DNA of 56,156 nucleotides, taken from Clostridia bacterium. GTDB taxonomy: Bacteria > Bacillota > Clostridia > Christensenellales > SZUA-584. The DNA lies in the NCBI GenBank assembly GCA_003249555.1, contig QKIQ01000005.1, forward strand, positions 1 to 56,156, written 5' to 3'. The notes beneath the pieces were generated by a model. The model was not told the origin of the DNA and did no database searches. It saw only the letters and a list, made by a program, of their open reading frames with translations. Positions 43,089 to 51,275 of this stretch are shown in pieces; position 1 is the stretch's first letter; every line of letters starts with the position of its first letter. Both the position numbers and the translations under genes were made by a program.

Positions 43089-44291
43089 TTATACCCGCTG
43101 GTCATCCAAGTTGATGTAATACCGTTTCACGTTGTCCTTGCCGGTGACGACGCGCATGCGCGTTTCGTGCTCGGCTTGAAGCAGTGTATCCTCCGCAGCT
43201 TCGCCGCGGTAAGCGTGAACATGACCGTTAATGCGATACTCGAGGCCGTCACTTGGACGAATGGCACTCTGTAAGCGTTTTAATGCTTTTTGCGCCGAAA
43301 AGGCGTTGGCTTCAATAAGCAGCACCGCGATATAGCTGTCGGCAATGCGCGCGGCGGAATCCAGCGTACGCAGCGTGTCCTGCAGCTGTACGGCGGCATT
43401 GGCTAAGCACATCTGCGCATAGTCTTTGCTGGCTATGCCGGGTATGGCGCCGAATGCGTCGATGGTGAAAATCACGAGACTGAAGGTGCTACGAAAGCGT
43501 CTTGCGCGGGCGATTTCCTTCTCCATCACGTCGAGCAGCCCCTTGCGGCTGAAGAACCCCGTGAGCTTATCGTATTTTAGCAGTGTCTCCCTGTAAACAC
43601 GCTCAGGGTCTATGGCTGGCGCTTGCGTGGCGAGATATTTGAGCTTGTATATAATGGGCTGAAGCTGTGCGTAGCCAAGGCACACAAACCATTCGCCTTT
43701 TTCCTTTACCACATATTTGGTATATGTTTCTTCGTTGACTTTGCCCGTGCGGTTGTCACGGTCTGTGAGGAACACGGAAAAAACATGCACACATTCATAT
43801 TCTGTATCATTCACCACGCATTTTTCATATGCCCGAAAGGGCTTGATGACATATGAGCCCATTTGATAAAGCACCTTTACGGCTTCTTTCCATTCGCAGA
43901 ATTCTTCCAGGGTAAACATGCTGCGGTCTTTATAAGATAGCTGCATATATGCCGATTTCCAGCTGTCGTGCAGCAGACTGCGAAAATAAGCATCCAGTGC
44001 CTTTTGAGCTGCCGCGTGGGGCTCGGCGGCTGTGGCCGGTTTAGGCTGTGGCCGGCGATTGTAGGCCAACCACTGCCGATGATAGTTTTTGCGCTGTTCC
44101 GGGTCAGAAATGATCGTGTATGCCTGATTGATGAGTTGCATACGTTCTGTGGCTTTATTATTTGTGTTGATGTCGGGATGGTTCATTTGGGCGAGCCGTC
44201 TGTACGCACTTTTGACGATTTCCGGCTCTGCGTCCTGATGAACCTGTAATATCATATAGTAGTCTAGAAATTCTTTGTTTAATGCATTCAT
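43089..44291 (-). CDS. J-domain protein fused to a degenerate GGDEF domain
   Basis: The N-terminal ~70 residues are a J-domain with the intact HPD motif (RRLAQMNHPDINTNNK), so it can stimulate an Hsp70. A middle region of about 130 residues has no family I recognise. The C-terminal ~160 residues follow GGDEF-domain order (YDKLTGFFSRKGLLDVMEKEIARARR, then SLVIFTIDAFGAI), but the active-site GG(D/E)EF is replaced by a sequence like RIADSYIAVLL, so no diguanylate cyclase activity is expected. The start at 44291 follows GGAAGGGAA. Monocistronic. The domain pairing is unusual. Confidence 0.82.
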   Translation of the reverse strand: MNALNKEFLDYYMILQVHQDAEPEIVKSAYRRLAQMNHPDINTNNKATERMQLINQAYTIISDPEQRKNYHRQWLAYNRRPQPKPATAAEPHAAAQKALDAYFRSLLHDSWKSAYMQLSYKDRSMFTLEEFCEWKEAVKVLYQMGSYVIKPFRAYEKCVVNDTEYECVHVFSVFLTDRDNRTGKVNEETYTKYVVKEKGEWFVCLGYAQLQPIIYKLKYLATQAPAIDPERVYRETLLKYDKLTGFFSRKGLLDVMEKEIARARRFRSTFSLVIFTIDAFGAIPGIASKDYAQMCLANAAVQLQDTLRTLDSAARIADSYIAVLLIEANAFSAQKALKRLQSAIRPSDGLEYRINGHVHAYRGEAAEDTLLQAEHETRMRVVTGKDNVKRYYINLDDQRV

Positions 44292-44378
44292 ATGTTCCCT
44301 TCCATATATTCTGTATAATAAGCTGCAATTACATACAATATATATAAACCAATTTACCAATATTGAACTCGAAAAATT

Positions 44379-44963
44379 TTAAAGGCCAAGGACGCCAAAA
44401 AGCAAAACACCGACGATGCCTGCAATCAGAATGATAAGTATGGGGGAACGCTTATACTTGATGATGGCGACGGCGCTAATGGCTGCGATTATCACCGACG
44501 GCACATCTGTACCGGAAAGCAGGGAGGCAAAGTGAAGCTCGGATACGCTTTTAATACCGAGCAGTGCGGGCAAAGCCATGATCGCCGCGGCTGAGGCAAT
44601 AAGCCCCGTGACGACAGGACGAAGACCCCACATGGCGCGTTTTACGATAATATTGTCTTCGAATTTGAAAAAATACTTTGCGAGCAGTGTAGTGATAATG
44701 AGGGATGGAAGCACAACCGCTACAGTGGCAACGATGCCGCCGAACAGCCCCGTCGTTTTCACACCCGCAAATGTAGCGGCGTTTATGGCGAAGGTACCGG
44801 GAGTCATCTGAGAGACAGCCACAATATCGGCCACTTCAAGATGGGTCATCAGCCCGTAGCCCACGAGTTCGCTGTTAATGAGCGGCAGCATCGCATAGCC
44901 CCCGCCGATGGAAAAAAGCCCGATTTTGAAGAAAATCCATCCGAGAATCAGATATTCACTCAT
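44379..44963 (-). CDS. Chromate transporter half-subunit (ChrA family), second
   Basis: This 194-residue membrane protein is one half of a two-gene ChrA-type exporter. It carries the family motif FFKIGLFSIGGGYAMLPLI and VSQMTPGTFAINAATFAG. Six hydrophobic segments are expected. The ATG at 44963 lies inside the end of the first half (overlap ATGA), so the partners are co-translated. Substrates beyond chromate are possible in anaerobes. Confidence 0.92.
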   Translation of the reverse strand: MSEYLILGWIFFKIGLFSIGGGYAMLPLINSELVGYGLMTHLEVADIVAVSQMTPGTFAINAATFAGVKTTGLFGGIVATVAVVLPSLIITTLLAKYFFKFEDNIIVKRAMWGLRPVVTGLIASAAAIMALPALLGIKSVSELHFASLLSGTDVPSVIIAAISAVAIIKYKRSPILIILIAGIVGVLLFGVLGL

Positions 44964-45541
44964 ACTGTATCTTTCCCGGAATCGGAATTGTTTTGGATGC
45001 GTATTCGCCAAATGCCTGCGATGATGCCGAAAATAATGCCGCCAATTATGATATAGATGCTGCCCGAATCCAGCACGATAGACAGTAAAAAGGCCGCGAA
45101 AAACGCGACCATTGCAACAGCATCCTTATAAAAAGGCTTCATGAACGTGAGAAAAGCCGACACGAGCAGCGCGACGACAGCAGCCCGAATACCGCGCAGC
45201 GCGCCTGACACATAGATATTGTCGCGCACTGCGGCGTATACGAATGTGATGATCGTCAGCACGATGATCGACGGCAGCACAACGCCGGACACAGCCACGA
45301 TGGCACCCCGAAATCTCTTTAACCGATAGCCGATCAGTATGCTGCAATTCACGGCGATCGCGCCGGGCACCGATTGTCCCAGTGCGATCATGTTGACCAT
45401 GTCGTCGTTGCTGATCCAGCCGTTCTTATTTACGAATTCATCTTGGAACAGCGGCACCATCGCATAACCGCCGCCGAATGTCATCGCGCCTATTCTCATC
45501 ATTGTCAGAAAAATGCGAAGAAGGCTGCTGTCTTTAGCCAT
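44960..45541 (-). CDS. Chromate transporter half-subunit (ChrA family), first
   Basis: This 193-residue membrane protein begins LLRIFLTMMRIGAMTFGGGYAMVPLF and continues with ALGQSVPGAIAVNCSILIGY, the two conserved motifs of the ChrA half-family. It pairs with the following gene to form the transporter. Its start lies eight bases inside the end of the aconitase gene, so translation is coupled to it, an unusual partnership. Confidence 0.92.
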   Translation of the reverse strand: MAKDSSLLRIFLTMMRIGAMTFGGGYAMVPLFQDEFVNKNGWISNDDMVNMIALGQSVPGAIAVNCSILIGYRLKRFRGAIVAVSGVVLPSIIVLTIITFVYAAVRDNIYVSGALRGIRAAVVALLVSAFLTFMKPFYKDAVAMVAFFAAFLLSIVLDSGSIYIIIGGIIFGIIAGIWRIRIQNNSDSGKDTV

Positions 45542-47474
45542 TACCGCCTCTGTTTTTTGTGTGGTTCAAAAGCCCGCCATCGAGCAGCACGGCTTTTAAC
45601 CTGTCCGATACTTCAATGCGTACTTTAAACGCATGTTTTTTGGTTGTGTTTTCCACGGTGAACTCAACATGCCCGTTCACCTTGGCAGGAGCATCGTTTA
45701 TCACGAGCGTGTCGCCCAAATCAATTTTATCGTAGTCGCTATCATCTGTGAACACGAGCGGCAATATACCTGAATTCACAAGGTTCGCCATGTGTATGCG
45801 CGCGAACGATTTGGCAATCACGCCGCGGATACCAAGATACAGAGGTACCAGCGCCGCATGCTCACGGGATGAACCCTGACCGTAGTTGTGCCCTGCGATA
45901 AGGAACCCGCCGCCCTTTTCTTTGGCTCTCGTCGGGAAAGTATCATCCACAGGCGTTAAGCAAAAGTCGCTCAAGTACGGAATGTTTGAGCGATACGGAA
46001 GCAGCTTTGCCCCCGACGGCATGATATGGTCGGTCGTGATGTTGTCTTCCATCTTAAGCAGCACGTCACCAGCAACACTTTCTTCCAGTGTTTTGCCGAG
46101 CGGAAACGGTTTGATGTTGGGTCCGCGCACCACATCGGTTTCGCCGTTTTCATCCGGCGGTGCGACGAGGTTATCGTTGATCAAAAACGCGCTTGGCATA
46201 TCAATCGTCAGCGCATCCGTATCAAGACCCAAGTCGCGCGGGTCGGTCAGTACGCCTTTGAGTGCGGTGGCTGCCGCAGTTTCGGGACTCACGAGGTAAA
46301 CACCTGCGCTGGCCGTGCCCGAGCGGTTGTAGAAGTTGCGGTTAAATGTACGAACCGAAATCGCGTTGGTACGGGGCGCTTGTCCCATACCGATGCACGG
46401 TCCGCAGGCGCATTCGAGTATTCGCGCGCCCGCTGCAATCATGTCGGCCAAAGCACCGTTCTGTGCCAGCATCGTCATCACCTGCTTGGAGCCGGGAGAT
46501 ATCACGAGACTCACATCGGGGGAAATGCTTTTTCCCTTAAGTATGGATGCGACCCGCATAAGGTCGAGATAAGACGCGTTTGTGCAGCTGCCGATGCACA
46601 CCTGATCGACTTTGATGGGCCCGATCTCATGAATGCTTTTCACATTGTCGGGGCTGTGCGGCATGGCGGCCATTGGCGCTAGCGCAGACAAGTCGATGGT
46701 GATCGTCTCGGCGTACTGCGCGCCGTCGTCCGCGCTGAGCGGCGTAAAATCTGCTTCGCGGCCCTGCGCTTTAAGAAATTCGCGCGTGATATCGTCGCTA
46801 GGAAACACGGATGTGGTGGCGCCGAGCTCTGCGCCCATGTTGGTGATGGTCGCGCGCTCCGGCACTGACAGCGATTTAACGCCATCACCAAAGTATTCCA
46901 CGATTTTGCCCACGCCGCCTTTTACGCTCAGACGACGCAGCACCTCAAGTATCACGTCTTTGGCGGAAACGCCGAAGGGCAGCTTTCCGATAAGCTCCAC
47001 ACCGAGTATTTTGGGCATAGGGATATAGTATGCGCCGCCGGCCATCGCGACAGCCACGTCCAGCCCGCCTGCGCCGATCGCAATCATGCCGATGCCACCG
47101 CCTGTGGGTGTATGGCTGTCTGAACCGAGCAGCGTCGCGCCGGGCACACCGAAACGCTCCAGATTCACCTGATGGCAGATTCCGTTGCCGGGACGGCTGA
47201 AGTAAATGCCGTGTTTCTTGGCAACGGTTTCGATGAACTTGTGATCGTCCGCGTTCTCAAAGCCAGATTGCAGCATATTATGGTCAATATAGGCCACCGA
47301 CTTTTTGGTTTTCACACGCGGCACGCCCATCGCCTCAAACTGCAAATAGGCCATCGTGCCCGTTGAATCCTGTGTCAGCGTATAATCAATTTTGATCGAT
47401 ATCTCCTCTCCGGCCTTCATCTCACCGGAAACCAAATGCTTTTGTATAATTTTCTCTGCCAGTGTTTTGCTCAC
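45534..47474 (-). CDS. Aconitate hydratase
   Basis: This 646-residue [4Fe-4S] enzyme interconverts citrate and isocitrate. The cluster cysteines are in QVCIGSCTNASYLD and ECACGPCIGMGQAP; substrate-binding parts include GSDSHTPTGGGIGM and the C-terminal swivel domain GHNYGQGSSREHAAL. The length and sequence fit the clostridial aconitase close to the mitochondrial type (about 640-650 residues). I chose GTG at 47474, since GGAGGGG lies seven bases ahead. TTG at 47504 would extend it without a site. It overlaps the chromate transporter genes. Confidence 0.94.
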   Translation of the reverse strand: MSKTLAEKIIQKHLVSGEMKAGEEISIKIDYTLTQDSTGTMAYLQFEAMGVPRVKTKKSVAYIDHNMLQSGFENADDHKFIETVAKKHGIYFSRPGNGICHQVNLERFGVPGATLLGSDSHTPTGGGIGMIAIGAGGLDVAVAMAGGAYYIPMPKILGVELIGKLPFGVSAKDVILEVLRRLSVKGGVGKIVEYFGDGVKSLSVPERATITNMGAELGATTSVFPSDDITREFLKAQGREADFTPLSADDGAQYAETITIDLSALAPMAAMPHSPDNVKSIHEIGPIKVDQVCIGSCTNASYLDLMRVASILKGKSISPDVSLVISPGSKQVMTMLAQNGALADMIAAGARILECACGPCIGMGQAPRTNAISVRTFNRNFYNRSGTASAGVYLVSPETAAATALKGVLTDPRDLGLDTDALTIDMPSAFLINDNLVAPPDENGETDVVRGPNIKPFPLGKTLEESVAGDVLLKMEDNITTDHIMPSGAKLLPYRSNIPYLSDFCLTPVDDTFPTRAKEKGGGFLIAGHNYGQGSSREHAALVPLYLGIRGVIAKSFARIHMANLVNSGILPLVFTDDSDYDKIDLGDTLVINDAPAKVNGHVEFTVENTTKKHAFKVRIEVSDRLKAVLLDGGLLNHTKNRGGNG

Positions 47475-47516
47475 AAATGCCCCTCCACATATAATTTGCT
47501 TCAATTCTACCTTTAG

Positions 47517-47564
47517 ATAAAAAAAAAATCAACTTGAATACGCAAATTGCATACCCAAGTTGAT
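47517..47564 (-). terminator. Terminator of the SpoVT gene
   Basis: On the minus strand ATCAACTTG pairs with CAAGTTGAT, enclosing a further TATGCAA/TTGCGTA stem, followed by a long T-run. Confidence 0.88.
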
Positions 47565-47574
47565 CAGGGTAAAG

Positions 47575-48114
47575 CTATTGTGCCATTTGGCGCCCTAAAA
47601 ACGCCGCTGCCGCTTCCGCGGCTTTCTGCTCCGATTCTCCAAGACTGCCTCCCCGTGAGATCAGTACGATCGCACCGATTGGCTGACCGTCCATCGATAT
47701 GGGCGCGATGACCTGTGCGGTTGTTAGGGCTTGATTTTCGCCGCTAACCAATGGAATTATGTCTGTTCCGGCGTTCTTTTTCACTGTGCGCGCGTTGATA
47801 GCATCTTCAAACGCGCCGCTGACCGGGCGCTCTGCGTAGTCTCTTTTGTGCTCGCCGCTCGCCGCGAGAACCGTGTCTCTGTCACTGATAACGGCTGTAA
47901 GCCCCAGTGTGGACGAGAGCGCTTCTGCAAAGTCGATTGCGAAAGACGCCAATTCGCCGATGGGTGAGTACTTTTTGAGTATAATGCCGCCTTCTCTGTC
48001 GGTATATATTTCGAGCGGGTCTCCCTCGCGAATACGCAAGGTGCGCCGAATCTCTTTGGGTATCACAATTCTGCCGAGCTCATCGATGCGTCTTACAATA
48101 CCTGTTGCTTTCAT
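47575..48114 (-). CDS. spoVT: Stage V sporulation protein T (AbrB/SpoVT family regulator)
   Basis: This 179-residue DNA-binding protein modulates genes for the forespore in late sporulation. It starts with the AbrB-like swapped-hairpin domain (MKATGIVRRIDELGRIVIPKE through LEIYTDREGGIILKKYSPI) and ends with a GAF-like domain from about residue 55. AAGGAGGAA precedes the ATG at 48114; the longer frame to 48174 lacks a site. Presence of a full-length gene indicates a spore-forming lineage. A related AbrB regulator with a GAF-like tail is the alternative. Confidence 0.9.
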   Translation of the reverse strand: MKATGIVRRIDELGRIVIPKEIRRTLRIREGDPLEIYTDREGGIILKKYSPIGELASFAIDFAEALSSTLGLTAVISDRDTVLAASGEHKRDYAERPVSGAFEDAINARTVKKNAGTDIIPLVSGENQALTTAQVIAPISMDGQPIGAIVLISRGGSLGESEQKAAEAAAAFLGRQMAQ

Positions 48115-48228
48115 AAAAAATTCCTCCTTAAAAATATCGGTGGTTATGCTGTTATTGTTTGTTAGAATGGTCAAATTATGCGCTGATTCGCAAAATCGGC
48201 CTTCTGTCTAATAAGCAGCGCATAAAAC

Positions 48229-48256
48229 AAAACGGGCTGCTATGCGGCCCGTTTTT
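48229..48256. terminator. Bidirectional terminator between peroxiredoxin and SpoVT genes
   Basis: AAAACGGGC pairs with GCCCGTTTT, with TTTTTT following on the plus strand and AAAA before it. It ends the peroxiredoxin transcript before spoVT. Confidence 0.75.
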
Positions 48257-48260
48257 TCGT

Positions 48261-48935
48261 TCAGCTTTTTTTCAAACAGAGAAACCAATCGAGGCAATAC
48301 ATGCCGTCTGGTGGTGTCTCCATTCGCTGCTGCGCGATACCGCACGAACCGGCGGGCGGTATAATCACATCATCACCTGGCTGCCAGTTGGCCGGAGTGG
48401 CTACGCCCTCCGCGTCTGCTTTTTGCAAAGCCACAATGATGCGTTTGATCTCGTCGAAATTTCTGCCTGTCGAAGACGGATAGTAGAGGATACACCTCAC
48501 GACCGCTTTGGGATCGATGATAAAAACGGCGCGGACAGCCTGTGTATCCGAAGACCCCGGTTGTATCATGCCAAACTTTTTTGCGACGTCCATTTTGATG
48601 TCTTCGATAAGCGGGAATTTGACTTCAACATTTTTCATTCCCTTGTATTCAATTTTTTCCTTTATTGTGCGAAGCCATGCGATGTGTGAGTAAAGCCCGT
48701 CCACAGATAGCCCGATTAATTCTGTATTCAATGCTGCAAATTCTTCTGCCATTGTGGCAAATGTCATAAACTCCGTGGTGCAAACCGGCGTAAAATCGGC
48801 CGGATGACTGAAAAGAATGACCCATTTGCCTTCGAAATCCTCCGGGAAACGGATTTCTCCTTGAGTGGTTTTTGCGGTAAACGATGGAGCCTTGTCGCCG
48901 ATTAACGGCATCATCACAGTATTTGTTTCATCCAT
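48261..48935 (-). CDS. Peroxiredoxin (AhpC/TSA, Prx6-like)
   Basis: This 224-residue thiol peroxidase reduces peroxides. The peroxidatic Cys is in HPADFTPVCTTEFMTF (about residue 51), and the arginine needed for activity is in the AVRAVFIIDP region (about 129). The long C-terminus holds further cysteines (SCGIAQQ, MYCLDW, FLCL), at least one of which could resolve the disulfide. It is the archaeal/clostridial long type. Upstream lie two copies of a palindrome (TGTGACTTTRTCACA) and AT-rich dyads resembling PerR sites. Confidence 0.93.
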   Translation of the reverse strand: MDETNTVMMPLIGDKAPSFTAKTTQGEIRFPEDFEGKWVILFSHPADFTPVCTTEFMTFATMAEEFAALNTELIGLSVDGLYSHIAWLRTIKEKIEYKGMKNVEVKFPLIEDIKMDVAKKFGMIQPGSSDTQAVRAVFIIDPKAVVRCILYYPSSTGRNFDEIKRIIVALQKADAEGVATPANWQPGDDVIIPPAGSCGIAQQRMETPPDGMYCLDWFLCLKKS

Positions 48936-48998
48936 GATTTATTTCCCCTTTCATTTCTTATTATATAAACCATTATAAACCAATGTTTTGGAATATAC

Positions 48999-49013
48999 TG
49001 TGACTTTATCACA
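48999..49013. promoter_or_regulatory. Palindrome copy 1 upstream of the peroxiredoxin gene
   Basis: TGTGACTTTATCACA has TGTGA/TCACA arms separated by five bases. It lies 64-78 bases ahead of the peroxiredoxin start, near where its promoter should be. The arms resemble CRP/FNR half-sites but the spacing is one base short. Confidence 0.6.
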
Positions 49014-49015
49014 TT

Positions 49016-49030
49016 AATAAGAATTATTAT
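49016..49030. promoter_or_regulatory. AT-rich dyad, possible PerR/Fur-type site
   Basis: TAATAAGAATTATTA (arms TAATAA and TTATTA) begins right after palindrome copy 1. It resembles the 7-1-7 dyads used by PerR in peroxide response but deviates from the strict consensus. Confidence 0.35.
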
Positions 49031-49122
49031 GAATAGGACACTAAGAATCATTTAAATAACAAATATTACTTATAACACACTACTTTGCTAATGTATTCTA
49101 ATATAGAGTAAACATTGTATTC

Positions 49123-49137
49123 TGTGACTTTGTCACA
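49123..49137. promoter_or_regulatory. Palindrome copy 2 upstream of the peroxiredoxin gene
   Basis: TGTGACTTTGTCACA is a perfect dyad with TGTGAC/GTCACA arms. It is 124 bases from copy 1 in the same orientation and differs in one position only. Confidence 0.6.
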
Positions 49138-49204
49138 AAAAGAAGAAAAAAAACGCTTTATTTATGACAATATTATATCACAATATGTAAAATGATATCA
49201 ATAT

Positions 49205-49420
49205 TTATTTCATTTTATCTGCAATAACAGAAAACACAAAGGATACCAGCAGAATTCCAATGGCAATATAAATAAGAGGGCGACTGTTGTCTATAGGGCA
49301 TACACCGGGCGGCAAGCTGGCTTTAAGACTGAAGCTTAAATAAAGGGCAAGCGCACCCAATGCTGCGCCTATACCCAACAAGACGTTAGAAATGAGTGAA
49401 TATAGCTTATGTTTTTTCAT
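49205..49420 (-). CDS. Small two-helix membrane protein
   Basis: The product is 71 residues: a short basic N-terminus (MKKHKLY), a hydrophobic helix (about 8-30, LISNVLLGIGAALGALALYL), a loop with PPGVCPIDNSRP, and a second helix (about 47-66). I do not recognise a family. GGGAG precedes the ATG at a spacing of about ten bases. It stands alone between VOC and peroxiredoxin genes. Confidence 0.75.
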   Translation of the reverse strand: MKKHKLYSLISNVLLGIGAALGALALYLSFSLKASLPPGVCPIDNSRPLIYIAIGILLVSFVFSVIADKMK

Positions 49421-49561
49421 GTCATAATTCTCCCGATATTTTTTTATAAATATAACACAGCAAATGTGAACATGACGAAAATTTATTGACTTTTACTATA
49501 GATGATGACACGTTTCAAAGCGAGTGGTAAAATGAATCATAAATATACGGAGGCAAGTATT

Positions 49562-49969
49562 ATGGAAGACAAGAAAGGCAAAATAACCGGTTTGGCGCAT
49601 ATTGGAGTTTTTGTCAGCGATATTGAACGCTCTATCGCTTACTATTCAAGTATGCTGGATTTCAAGTGCTACCACAGAGTTGATATTGAGGATAAAAACG
49701 GAACCGTAAGGATTGCATTTATAAGAAATGGGTCGTGCGTCATTGAGCTGGTGCAAACGCCGGATGCCATGCAAAAGACTGACGGACCGGTTGACCATAT
49801 TGCGCTGGATGTGGATGATATCGATGCGGCAATGGCCAATCTTAAAGCGAAAGGCGTCCAGTTTGAAACAAAAGAGCCAATTTTCCTGCCCACAATGTTC
49901 AGCGGCGTCAAGTATGCGTTTTTCCGCGGGCCGGACGGAGAGCATTTGGAAATTAATCAGCTTCTTTAG
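49562..49969 (+). CDS. VOC-family protein (glyoxalase/dioxygenase-like)
   Basis: The product (135 residues) has two beta-alpha-beta-beta-beta units with metal-ligand positions: the His in GLAHIGVFVSD, a Glu in CVIELVQTPDA, the second His in VDHIALDVDD and the last Glu in GEHLEINQLL. This is the full ligand set of glyoxalase I-like enzymes, though the reaction is unknown. GGAGG at 49549-49553 places the start at 49562; the reading frame extends upstream to 49502 without support. Its stop overlaps the TspO stop on the other strand by four bases. Confidence 0.9.
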   Translation: MEDKKGKITGLAHIGVFVSDIERSIAYYSSMLDFKCYHRVDIEDKNGTVRIAFIRNGSCVIELVQTPDAMQKTDGPVDHIALDVDDIDAAMANLKAKGVQFETKEPIFLPTMFSGVKYAFFRGPDGEHLEINQLL

Positions 49970-50433
49970 TTAAAGAATGCGAGTTCGTAATTGAGATATA
50001 GCGCGAAGCAAAGCCACACCATATATGGGACGAGCAGATAAGAAGCGATTCTGTTATAGCGGTATACTTCTGGGTAAAGAGCAATAGCGGCAATCGCGGT
50101 GATGATCAGCACGAAGAAAGCGCCGATCGGATTCTGAAGATAAAAAAATGTATACATCCACAGTACATTTAAGACGCCGGTCAACACGAATAACGCCAGC
50201 GTCTTTTTTTGTATACCCGGCATCACACTGACCAAAGACAGTGACGCGGCCAGCAGCAAGTAAAGCAACGTCCATACGATGGTAAAGACAAGGGGGGGTG
50301 GTTGTAGTTCGGGCTTTAACAGCGACTGATACCATTCGCTTGACGTATCAGTAAATGCTGTGCCCATTGCTGCCACCGCTGCAAAGAAAAGCACTGAGCA
50401 GGCAATACGCAGTATTTTCTCTTGTTTACGCAT
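49966..50433 (-). CDS. TspO/MBR family membrane protein
   Basis: The product (155 residues) has five membrane segments and the family signature WYQSLLKPELQPPP plus FTIVWTLLYLLLAAS. Bacterial TspO proteins bind porphyrins and other tetrapyrroles or cholesterol-like lipids and affect stress responses. It is convergent with the VOC gene. The aromatic residues normally lining the site are partly present (WTLLY, YNRIASYLLVPYMVWLCFAL). Confidence 0.92.
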   Translation of the reverse strand: MRKQEKILRIACSVLFFAAVAAMGTAFTDTSSEWYQSLLKPELQPPPLVFTIVWTLLYLLLAASLSLVSVMPGIQKKTLALFVLTGVLNVLWMYTFFYLQNPIGAFFVLIITAIAAIALYPEVYRYNRIASYLLVPYMVWLCFALYLNYELAFFN

Positions 50434-50499
50434 ATTCTTATCCTCCGCTTAAGTATATTCTTGTGATAGGTGCGTTATGTGCACATGGGAGAGATAACA

Positions 50500-51207
50500 A
50501 TGATCAAAAGAATCGTTTTTATTGTAATGATCATGGGTGAGCTTTTGTCTGGTTTGGGTGGCAGTTTGAAAGGACGCCTAAGCCCTTACATGACCTTGCC
50601 GCCAAAGGAGTCGGCGGTATGCGAATTGCTGGAAAACCGCGGTATTGGCAATGTGGTTTTTGATATTCAGTATCCGGTGATACAAGGGTTTGATGATGAG
50701 GTTTTTAAACATCGGCTTAACAAGCGTATTCTCATGCAGGTGGAAAATGCCAAGGCGGATGTATTATATCAGGCAAAGAGCGATGAGGACTGGGTTTTTG
50801 TTCTGCGCGTTTTTGATGAGGTGAAATGCCTGCGCGGTATATTGTCTGTTCGCGTCACAAATGACATTGATAACGGGGGAACGGGTTTCCCGCATACCGT
50901 ATACTACAACGCTGATATTGAGAAAAACTGCTGTTTAACGCTGGACGACCTTTTCGTGACGAATGATTATCGAAATGCTATTGACAATTTTATCAGGAAG
51001 GGGATTGATAAAGATGAGCATTATTTTCCGGAAGAGTTCAAGGGTGTATGTGAGAGCACGTCATTTTTCATTTCTGGAAGACAGCTTTATATCGCTTTTG
51101 CCAAATACGAAATCGCGTCGGGAATGACGGGTGAGCCCACATTTGCCATCCCTACAGCGCTAATCCGAAAATGGCTGAAGCCCAAATACGCGTCTTTGTT
51201 TTGGTGA
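50500..51207 (+). CDS. DUF3298/DUF4163-like exported protein
   Basis: This protein of 235 residues opens with a hydrophobic stretch that serves as signal or anchor (MIKRIVFIVMIMGELLSGL). The rest resembles DUF4163 followed by DUF3298 (about 45-120 and 130-225), as in RsiV and in PdaC-type proteins: FDIQYPVIQGFDDEVF, then LTLDDLFVTNDYRNAIDNFI and ISGRQLYIAFAKYEIASG. A role as an extracytoplasmic sensor or enzyme inhibitor is possible. No sigma factor gene is beside it. GGGAGAG supports ATG 50500. Confidence 0.75.
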   Translation: MIKRIVFIVMIMGELLSGLGGSLKGRLSPYMTLPPKESAVCELLENRGIGNVVFDIQYPVIQGFDDEVFKHRLNKRILMQVENAKADVLYQAKSDEDWVFVLRVFDEVKCLRGILSVRVTNDIDNGGTGFPHTVYYNADIEKNCCLTLDDLFVTNDYRNAIDNFIRKGIDKDEHYFPEEFKGVCESTSFFISGRQLYIAFAKYEIASGMTGEPTFAIPTALIRKWLKPKYASLFW

Positions 51208-51243
51208 AGAATCACATCATACTCTTTATTGTATACACAAGCT

Positions 51244-51264
51244 CAGGCGGCCAGCGGCCGCCTG
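51244..51264. terminator. Perfect GC-rich hairpin between convergent genes
   Basis: CAGGCGGCC and GGCCGCCTG pair perfectly around a three-base loop. No T-run follows on either strand, so it may pause transcription or protect 3' ends rather than terminate alone. Confidence 0.5.
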
Positions 51265-51275
51265 CTCGTAAACTG

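Noticed and set aside
48999..49137. CRP/FNR operators
   Set aside because: The TGTGA/TCACA arms have five rather than six central bases, so the standard assignment does not fit. I left the regulator unnamed.
51244..51264. Full rho-independent terminator
   Set aside because: The stem is perfect but there is no T-run on either side. It is listed with low confidence only.
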